NCBI GenBank assembly: GCA_973895155.1
Contig: OZ316894.1
Location: 3,348,001-3,412,000 of the forward strand
Direction of reading: 5' to 3'
Source: Marsupella aquatica
Taxonomy: Eukaryota > Marchantiophyta
DNA: 64,000 nucleotides
This document shows positions 55,848 to 64,000 of the stretch, in pieces (position 1 is the first letter of the stretch; each line of letters begins with the position of its first letter). The notes under the pieces are model-generated. The model was given only the letters and a program-made list of their open reading frames with translations. It made no database searches and was not told the origin of the DNA. The translations under genes were made by a program, and so were the position numbers.

Positions 55848-57371
55848 AGAAGCATACTGAAGCATCTCATCCTCATCCAAAAGCTTATCTGCACTTGCGA
55901 TGTCTCCCTTTATCCTCTGCACGAGATCACCGAGAGAGGTGAATCGCATCTCACCACGAATGAATCCCAAGACGATGATACTTAATTCTTTGCCGTAGAA
56001 GTCACGACTGAATTCATGGAGGATATTCACTTCCACTGTGACCCCTTCACCATCTGCAAAGGTGGGTCGGTTCCCTATATTCATAACCATCTTGTAAACC
56101 CCACCATCCAATTCCTCTGCATCGTGTTGTTGTGCCCATCCGAAATAGACCCCTTTTGGTAATGCAAGGAAACCGGTGGGTAACTCGAATGGATCTATGT
56201 TGGCTGTGGGAATGCCCATCTGCTTGCTTCCACGGCCAAAACCTTGCACAATGTGTCCCCGTGCACGAAGCGGAAACCTTTGTTGCCTCGACGGTTCTCC
56301 TGAATCATTTCGAGATTGTAAAGCTGCGGAAGTTCCTTCCACCTCAAGAGTGGCTAGGTAGAAAGATGGTTCATCCTGAAGCTCCACAAGCTTTAGGGGC
56401 AGTGTCTCAATAAAATTCTGTAAGTCAGCCGCATCAGGAAGACTCTGAAGTATGAGTTGTGGGTTCCTTTGTCTGCATAAAGTCACATCTTTCTTTCCCT
56501 GGCTACAGCCGATGACGATCTTCGCGCCATGGTTGCAGAGGCTTGCCACAGCTCCGAGAAGATCAGCAGGAGAGTAAGCAGTTGCCAAAACAGAGTGGAG
56601 AAACACGGAGTCGAAAGGACCGTATGAATCTGGCAAATCCTCGATGTGGCCAAGCCAGCAAATGACATCGTCGTTCATTTCTTTGACGGTCCCCAGCACT
56701 GACATGGAGAAGTGGGTCACGACCACCGAAGCTGGAGTGGCCGTCACCAGTAGCTCCTGTACAAATGCAGCACTCCCACCCCAAACAAGAACCCGAGAGT
56801 TCCTCTGCACTCGCCCAGCAGCAAGCAGCAAGCTCAGCTTCTCCTTCACCGCTGGAGAGATTCCACCACAACAGTCCTCATCCACAAAGAGAAACTCGTT
56901 CTCCAAGTAGAATTCCTCCAGCTGCTCTGTGTGTTCCTGTCTGGTAGATTTGAACGTTCCATCTGGAGAGGTATCACCTTGGGCAACGGCAGAGGTCCCA
57001 ACGAATGGCTCCGTGGAGGAACCAGGAGCACTTTGATTCCAGCCAAATCTCTTCCAACACAAAGATTCAGGTCTTTCCTTCCCCCTGTTCTGCAGACCTT
57101 GACATTGAGCTCTGCAAGGAAAATATTTCGGAAGCTGGAATTTGAAAACTGGAAGACGATGACTCGAAGCGCAACGCTCGCTGAAGATTGCAAATGCGAA
57201 AGCAGGAGGCTGAGGTTTAGAGGACAAAATCGAGGAAACACTCATTGAGATGGGATTTGAGAGGGTAGATTGCAGAGCTGAGGAGAAAAACCGCTGCTGA
57301 GGATTGTCCTGTACAGATACACAAGACGAGTTCCATTGCCAGCACTTGAAAACCTGGCCACATGCTTCCAT
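55824..57371 (-). CDS. Methyltransferase-like / riboflavin kinase fusion, probably plastid
   Basis: A 515-residue single-exon protein. ATG at 57,371. Residues 1-90 are Ser/Ala/Arg-rich and nearly acid-free, like a plastid transit peptide. Residues about 145-345 resemble a class I methyltransferase fold: SRVLVWGGSAAFVQELL (motif I-like, 192-208, weak glycine pattern), CWLGHIEDLPDSYGPFDSVF (238-257) and GAVASLCNHGAKIVIG (273-288). Residues 366-515 form a complete riboflavin kinase: GRGSKQMGIPTANI (379-392, with the PTAN phosphate/Mg motif), GVYFGWA (407-413), MNIGNRPTF (430-438), E447 at the catalytic base position and DFYGKELSIIVLGFIRGEMR (457-476). The kinase should convert riboflavin and ATP to FMN. 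The role of the first domain is unknown; its binding loop is degenerate. The plant enzyme I know instead fuses the kinase to a HAD phosphatase. Confidence 0.9.
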   Translation of the reverse strand: MEACGQVFKCWQWNSSCVSVQDNPQQRFFSSALQSTLSNPISMSVSSILSSKPQPPAFAFAIFSERCASSHRLPVFKFQLPKYFPCRAQCQGLQNRGKERPESLCWKRFGWNQSAPGSSTEPFVGTSAVAQGDTSPDGTFKSTRQEHTEQLEEFYLENEFLFVDEDCCGGISPAVKEKLSLLLAAGRVQRNSRVLVWGGSAAFVQELLVTATPASVVVTHFSMSVLGTVKEMNDDVICWLGHIEDLPDSYGPFDSVFLHSVLATAYSPADLLGAVASLCNHGAKIVIGCSQGKKDVTLCRQRNPQLILQSLPDAADLQNFIETLPLKLVELQDEPSFYLATLEVEGTSAALQSRNDSGEPSRQQRFPLRARGHIVQGFGRGSKQMGIPTANIDPFELPTGFLALPKGVYFGWAQQHDAEELDGGVYKMVMNIGNRPTFADGEGVTVEVNILHEFSRDFYGKELSIIVLGFIRGEMRFTSLGDLVQRIKGDIASADKLLDEDEMLQYASDDFFVRQ

Positions 57372-58814
57372 AGCTTGAGAGCTTGCTCCGCGACCCAGAG
57401 GGAGCTGCCGACGAGAAAAGTTTTATGCGTCCCTCTGGATTACTCAAACTCAGGATAGACTTCTGAATTGCAATTTGTCTGTCAATATTAACTTCAGAAG
57501 CACGCACCTGTCGAATTTGAATCCCCCATGGACAACAAGGTTGGTCTTTGCAACCCCCATAAACACATGACCACATTTCCCAAAATTTGAGTCTAAGTGT
57601 AATAACTTGGTAATCAGAAATTCAAATATTTTTTATTTAGGGACCCCAATTAGAGGTCCCTTCCAAAATTATTGGCACTAGAGTTTGTCACGTAAACAAC
57701 AAGTGCAACAAACAAGAATTGTCAGTTTTGTGATTCAATTTTTTTAAAGACATGCTAGAGGAATAGGTATACTAAGCTTGCATCAAAGTGACAGTGAAAT
57801 TTTTGGCCTTTTTGGTTGAGGTTTTCATCATAAAATGTGGAGGGGTATTACATAAGATTAATTTTCATTGTGCTAATAAAAAAATAAAATTTGGGCTTGT
57901 GTTTTTCTTTACGTACCCGCTTCTCTAAGTTGCCTTGGAGATGCAAAACTAAATTGTGCCTTGGAGATGCAAAAAAAGGTAGGGGTAAAAATGTACAAAA
58001 AGATTTGTTTGAAACTTTTTATGAGAGTGTTTACTGCCCAAAAGTTTTGGGCATGATATGAGATTCCCCTTAGAGTGAACCCAACAAGCATAGGACCATT
58101 TCCAATCCTTTATCAACTACTAGAATACAAGGTTGTGCCTTTTTATGGAGTGGTCATCATTTGAATTTGAAGGGCACAAAAATCAAAGAACTTGACCAAG
58201 AGAAAGAATAAACCAAAATTGAATTATATTTAGTGTGAAGTAAAGAGTGCATTTTTTCCAATCAAAAAATAAAGGGGTGCCAGAGAATGGCAATACACAA
58301 TAATCAAGTACTTTATGGACAGATAGGTATAATACTATCCATGCATAGGAAATCATCCATGCATAGACATAGTACTTTTCATACCTAGACATTCATATCA
58401 AGTATTCCCATGATAATCTATGTCAATTACAAATATTACATAATGTAATAGAAAACATCACACCAAAAAATAGTACAAAAGCGGTAAAAGTGGGTGGGTT
58501 TAGAAGGAATTAAAAAATGAAAAATATAAAGACTAAAATAATTCTTAACTGGTGATACTTTGTGGTTTTTGTCACTCATTTTTTTCCCCATCACATCTTT
58601 TACTGGATAACATTTTTCCCCAGAAAATATTTTACTCAATATATAAACTTGATTGAAGCCCAATGGCCAGTGATAAAAAAGTGTTCATGGAAGTATCAGG
58701 ATCATAAAAATTGCACATGTCCTCCAAATAGATACTTGCAAATAAAAAATGTCGAGAAAACCTTGTGTGGAGCACGTGAAAGTGAGTCGCATGACTACCT
58801 TTCAATACAGTTAA
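57372..58814. other. AT-rich intergenic, no gene recognised
   Basis: The first ~200 bp should hold the flavokinase promoter and 5' UTR. Beyond that are short Lys/Phe/Ile-rich frames only. Confidence 0.5.
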
Positions 58815-58994
58815 AATTCAAATCCGAAGACATAATTGATATTGTCTTCACTTTGCAGTTTGTGTAGCGGTTGCGGTTCAAATCCGAAGACATAATCCAT
58901 ATGGCCTTCACTTTGCAGTTAGTCTAGCGTCCGCGGTTCAAGTCCAAAGACATAATCCATATTGTCTTCACTTTGTAGTTTGGATAGCGGCGGC
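58815..58994. repeat. Three 60-bp tandem units, each with a Pol III B-box-like core
   Basis: Exact 60-bp period: TTCAAATCCGAAGACATAAT, then TCTTCACTTTGCAGTT and a TAGCG stretch. The second and third units contain GGTTCAAATCC and GGTTCAAGTCC, close to the tRNA T-arm/B-box GGTTCGANTCC. No complete tRNA cloverleaf or A box at the right distance is visible. Confidence 0.85.
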
Positions 58995-59241
58995 CGCAAT
59001 TCCGTGGTTCCCCCAACCATGTCGTATGACCTTTCTGTTCGACAATATATGCAAGATTGGGTGCGGCATTCGACATTGCACTTGGTCATTGCATCAAGAA
59101 AACATTGGTTAGAGTGATTGTTACAAGAACAACCGACACAAAAGTGTAGGAGGGAGCCTATTAGGTAAAAAAGTTTCATAGGGGCCCATCAGGTAAGAAT
59201 GTTACACCAGTGGGTCCATCAAGTATATACCTCCAGTCCTC
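58995..59241. other. 3' flank of the receptor kinase gene
   Basis: A short repeated GGxCCxATCAxGTA motif (59,180-59,225) is the only structure seen. Confidence 0.4.
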
Positions 59242-62200
59242 CTACTTGAGAATGTCATCTAAAGTTCTTACAGTGAGTGCTTCTTGACCTATCTTCTGAA
59301 TATTAAGCAAGAACTCAAGCACAACATTCATGGATGGGCGATTTCCTGGCAGCAGCCTTGCACAAAAAATACCTAATTGTAATGTTAACATCATTTGCTT
59401 CCTAATGATGGCGTTACTAGCACCCTCAATTTTGAGAGTTGGGGTGAGCACGTTGAATGGTGTAATTCCAGGTGTAATATTTGACTCTTGGAAACTGTGC
59501 TGCACTATGGCCACTAGATCCTCATCTTGGCCAGAAGGGGTCATGCTCTGTGATTGTGTAACTGGTTTTCCGGTCAAGAGCTCAAGCAGAACCACTCCGA
59601 AGCTATAAACATCTCCTTTGGTGCTGACTCTTGCACCTGTCCCATATTCTGGATAACCAAAGTATCCCACAATGTTGTTAGGAACAAAACAACAATCTTA
59701 TCTCAAGTTCCAATTCTAGTGCTGGTTTGAATGCACCACCTTGAACAGGTTTAAGTAGATCATAAATTCCACCGCTCAATGCTTTTATTAGCCAGGACCC
59801 GAAGTAACTACCCTAGATAGAATACTTGAGTATTTGATTGCCCCATAATTATCATCTCAAAGGGCGGGGATGGGTTTGGGGTCGCACTGGGTTAAATTAT
59901 CTATCCTGGAAAAAAAAACGAAATGCTGCGAAGTTATGCAATTAATCCTCATTCCAATCACTCTGTAGATGAAGTAGAATATACAGTTTATTAGTAGAAG
60001 ACGCTCACCTGGAGGCATGTAGCCAAAGGTGCCACAAACTGTCGAGGCAGACACTTCCCCATTCTCGCCATGATTGCTGTATGCCACGAACTTGGAAATC
60101 CCAAAGTCACACAGCTTCGGTTCCAAATCTGCATCCAGAAGTATGTTGCTTGGCTTCAAATCCCTATGTATGATCGGGTTTGGAAGTTCATGGTGAAGGT
60201 ACACCAATCCATGCGTCACACCCAAGAGTATGTTCAACCTTTGTGCCCAAGTCAACTCACACGGTGTATCCCCATGCAGATTGCTATGTAAACTCCCCTT
60301 GGGCATGAATTCCAGCAAGATGGCTTTCAGATCCACACTCGAGTACATCCCGACAACCTTAATGATATTGCGGTGCCGCAACTGAGCAAGAGTGTGCGCC
60401 TCACTCAAGATCTCCTTCTCATCATGCTGCTTCCCCTCGATTGTAGAGAGCCCTCGATCCTTGAAAACTTTGATAGCGATGATCTCACCGCCAGGTAAAT
60501 CCGCCCTGTACACAGTACTTTTGGCGCCGTTTCCAATTGCAGAGTCCTCCCCAGTCCTACTGCGGCAAGTATGTCAGACTTCGTAAAGAACCTCATCGAA
60601 GGAACATTGGTGAATGTTAGGAGTCCGAGGTCCCCGCTGTCTTTCTTGCCATAACAACGGGAGGAGATATACAAAGCTCCAACGAGAATTACAACAAACC
60701 CCAGAGCAGAAACTACAGATATCCACACTCGGGGACATTCAAAACCGTTGCAATGTGACCTCGACCTCACTGGCGAAGCTATTCCAACAGGACAGAGTCG
60801 CTGAGGCCCAAGAATAGCTCCACACAGCCCAGGATTTCCCAAAAATGAAGCCGTCGTCAGATTGTCCTGGAAAGCACCCGAATTAGGGATCGGCCCACTA
60901 AAGTTGTTATAAGAACAGTTGAAGGTCGTAAGACTCTTAAGTAATCCAAGATCTTGAGGAATTGACCCAGAAAGCTTATTGAAAGAGAGATCCAAGCTTT
61001 CAAGCGAAAGACATCCTCCAAGACCCAAAGGAATTGGTCCTGAGATGTTGTTAGAGGATACATTTATGACCAGAATTCTGGTTAGTTCATTCAATTGTGA
61101 TGGCCATGAACCAGAAAATAGATTACCGCATAGATTCAATGTCGCCAGAGAAGACATTGGAGCAAAAGCGTCCCCGGGAATGCTGCCCGTCAATTTGTTG
61201 TGTGAAAAATCCACTAATAGCAGCTGTGTACAATTGCCCAAGGAAGCCGGAAGCACCCCGATGAATTTGTTTGCAGACATATCCAATTGCTGCAAATTGA
61301 TAAGTTGGCCAATCTCCGCTGGTATCGAACTACCCAAGTTATTGTCACTGAGGTCAAGGGTTTCCATCAAGTGAAAGTTCCTGAGGAGCTCCGCTGCAAC
61401 ACTTCCAGAAAGCTGATTCTGGCCAAGGAAAAGAAATTGTAGATTGGTCAAATTGGCAAGCCCGAGGGGAATTTGTCCACTCAGGAGATTTCCTCCGAAC
61501 TCCAAATGAAACAGGTTGGAGCAATTGCTGAAGGATTCTGGAATCGGGCCATGAAAAGAGTTATTATTAGCAACAAAGCGCTGCAATCGCTGGAAGCTTC
61601 CGAAATTTCCATCTAACTCCCCGTGGAATGGATTATATTGCACTCCTATGGATTGCAAGCTCGACGTTAGATTGTAGATGAAAGTAGGGAATGAGCCCGA
61701 GAGAAGGTTATGGCCAATCAAGAGATGTGCCAATTGTGACAGGTGTCCTAACTCAGCAGGAGGTTGACCGGTCAGCTGATTGTCGTCAACGGCAAGATTG
61801 TCTATAGCAGTGCAATTTCCGAGCGATGGTGGAATCATCCGGACAAATTGTTGGACGAGACCAAAAACTGACGAAGTTGGGAAAGTTGACCTATCGCTGT
61901 GGGAATTTCACCTTGAAGATTCATGTCAGCTAAATAGACGTTCTGCAAATTTTGCAATGATACTATCCAAGGGCGCAGACCGTGAGGATAAAATCCTGGG
62001 TTCTCAGCCAACCAGAGTCCTTGTAAACGTGTACAATTGGATAACGACGACGGAATTACGCCACTGAATGCGTTGTTGGAAAGATATAGTTGTTCCATGT
62101 TTCTCAGCAAACCTATTTCATCTGGGATAGAGCCTGCTAACTGGTTCTCGTACAAATGAAGGAATGTAAGGGAGGTCACGTTGCATATGGATCTGGGAAT

Positions 62201-63373
62201 CTCTCCGACGAGACCAGAATTACTGATATCCAAAGTTTCCAAATTAGTCAGTGAACCGATCTCAGGTGGGATCTCAGATCCATCCCACACGTTGGATTCC
62301 AATCCCAGCCCGGTAAGATTTGATAATTGGCTCCACGCTTGAGGTAGCTGACCAGCGAATCGATTGAAGCCAAGGCCGAAGTTCTGCAGCGAAGTCAGAT
62401 TCAATGTCCACATTGGAAAACTCCCCTCGAAACTGCAGAGCTTTAAGCGGAAATCTTGCAAGTGAATCAGCTCACCCAACTCGAAAGGGAGTTCCCCTCC
62501 GAGTCTAATATTGTTGCCCAACCACAAGTGGGTAAGTGAGGAGCAGTTACCCAAAGTAGATGGAATAGAACCAGAAACTGAGCTGCTGTTGAGACTCAGA
62601 AACTTCAAGTAGGACAAGGCGCCAAATTCAGGAGGAATGCCTCCGTCAAAAGAATTATTACCTAAATCCAAATGTCTTAGAGCCGAGCAGTTGCCCAGTG
62701 ATCCTGGAATCCCTCCAGTGAGGTTGTTGTTGGACAAGTCTAGAATTTGAAGTTTGTCAAGATTTCCGACTGGAGGAGGGATAATTTCGTTCAGTTCATT
62801 GAAGGAAGCGTTGAGATGCAACAGATTGGAGCAGTTGCCAAGACTAGCTGGTATGGAGCCGTGCAACAAGTTCCGCGAGAGATCCAGATGCTGCAGATCT
62901 AAAAGCTGACCAAGGAGGGTTGAGACCGTTCCTACCAGGTTAAGGCCTGCCAGATTCAGGGTGGTGACATGCTTGGAGTTCGCTGCACATCCAACCCCTG
63001 GCCATCTACTGGGATCAGAGTCATTTGCGCGCCAGCTATTGAGCACTCCCAGCGGATCGACCGTGATTTCGCTCTTGAAACCAATGAGAATGTCCACATC
63101 CTTGCTAGCCTTGGCCGGGTTGATTCTTACGTTTTGTTGAAGTGAGTGTCGTCTCCTTCCCCGGGCGGATGTGGAAAGAGGAGTGCTGGACGCAGCAGTG
63201 GCTACTAGATTATTGAACGTTGGTGTGTCAGCTCGTCCCATTCTCCTTAAAGCTATAGCATGACTCTCTATACTGCTGCCGATAGAACCGCACAAAGAGC
63301 ATTGCCCCTTTGCGAGGATCACAACCGTGATGATAAGATGCCGGAGAAGAGTGCCTCGAATCGTTGCTGCCAT
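59242..63373 (-). CDS. LRR receptor-like kinase, one intron, two single-base frameshifts
   Basis: A putative plasma-membrane Ser/Thr receptor kinase, about 1,257 residues if both frameshifts are bridged. Start ATG at 63,373 (a GTG 33 bp upstream is not used) leads into a hydrophobic signal segment ([11 protein letters not shown]). An LRRNT region ([21 protein letters not shown]) and about 29 plant-type LRRs follow, then a transmembrane segment [20 protein letters not shown] (around 60.67-60.73 kb) and a kinase with glycine loop [24 protein letters not shown] (RD type), [14 protein letters not shown] and GDVYSFGV. Exon 1 is 63,373-60,009, the intron 60,008-59,649, exon 2 59,648-59,242. Frame breaks lie at 61,839-61,840 (LRR 16) and 60,549-60,552 (before the glycine loop); each lacks one base. 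Ligand unknown. It is either a young pseudogene or a real gene with sequence errors. Confidence 0.85.
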
Positions 63374-64000
63374 GATTAGTGACGCTCTGCCAGATGATGG
63401 ATCCACGTACTCTTTCCTAGTGCCTCGACAATCTGAGCATCACTGATCGAACTACGCAATCGATCTCTGCATTTCGCATTGCTCAAATGGTCAGAGGACT
63501 GACTAATCAGACCCTAAGTCAGCCTTACGACCGCCCTACACTAGACGAGTGCTCTCAAGATGCAAGAGTGATCAGAACACCGCACCCGAATTGAAATAAT
63601 TAGACAGATGGAAGGCGGCGTCGTCTGAAAAAATCCATCTGCGGTAAACCAGACCATTGTGCACCACTCTTTGAATCTTTTCATTTAGGTGAGCATTCGG
63701 AAAAAAGTCCTGTACGCAGTACGTTACATGAGAAGACAGATAAGAAAGCAGGGCCGGATAAGCCCAGCTTACCAGCACGAATGAACGTTATGATTCTGAC
63801 GTCCACTGGTAAGGTAGAGTGGCTCGATAGAACTGACGAGAAGGGCCTGCAACCCTGTTTGCGTAGGCGGCTCAGACACGCACCTTCAGATCCTCACACT
63901 TTCAGCACAGAGGACATCCAAAGGAATTGCCGGACCTGGGAATCAGACGGGCAGCGCAACTGTCAGTAGAATTCAAATTCCGAGGGCTCTACTAGTGGGG
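63374..64000. other. Upstream region of the receptor kinase; no other gene supported
   Basis: Promoter and 5' UTR of the minus-strand kinase are expected here. A minus-strand frame at 63,572-63,778 and a plus-strand frame at 63,781-63,969 match nothing I know. Confidence 0.4.

Noticed and set aside
61780-62067. Separate genes on either side of 61,838 in the receptor kinase
   Set aside because: The LRR register continues precisely across the break with one base missing, so one gene with a frameshift is simpler than two genes.

Overview
The window is nuclear DNA of a land plant. The signs are spliced genes with GT-AG introns of about 100-540 bp, a plant-type receptor-like kinase, the DExH7/DHX57-type helicase, carotenoid dioxygenase and R2R3-MYB gene fragments, a Copia retrotransposon, and long AT-rich stretches full of minisatellites and decayed mobile elements. 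I lean towards a moss or another non-seed plant, but this is inference only.

Layout. Positions 1-10.9 kb are a graveyard: a MYB/carotenoid-dioxygenase gene-fragment chimera with stop codons (0.93-1.77 kb), two repeat-rich tracts, a long-inverted-repeat element (3.2-3.75 kb), one copy of a dispersed element (4.17-5.29 kb), a broken DUF7869-type transposon-related gene (6.04-7.33 kb) and a scrap of a receptor kinase exon (7.9 kb). A single-exon gene for a secreted crotonase-fold protein lies at 10.9-11.85 kb. Positions 12-20 kb are repeats, including a second copy of the dispersed element carrying a TA-flanked insertion. An intronless Rab-GAP (TBC) gene runs on the minus strand at 20.7-23.1 kb. 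Two adjoining tandem arrays follow at 24.9-26.0 kb. A Copia element with identical 92-bp LTRs and a perfect 5-bp target duplication, but no protease or integrase, sits at 28.8-33.5 kb. Positions 33.5-41.7 kb hold minisatellites and a foldback MITE.

The gene-rich right end holds three genes. A 35-exon DExH-box helicase gene (41.7-54.0 kb, about 1,630 residues) could be traced in phase throughout. A single-exon minus-strand gene (55.8-57.4 kb) fuses a methyltransferase-like region to a complete riboflavin kinase domain behind a likely plastid transit peptide. A long LRR receptor kinase gene on the minus strand (59.2-63.4 kb, about 29 LRRs, one intron) is interrupted by two one-base frameshifts.

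The genes show no operon-like link and look independent. The most novel items are the methyltransferase/riboflavin-kinase fusion, the defective but apparently recently moved Copia element, the chimeric MYB/dioxygenase pseudogene, the 70-bp hairpin minisatellite and the secreted crotonase. Exon borders were set by reading phase and homology remembered from the families; no alignment program was run.
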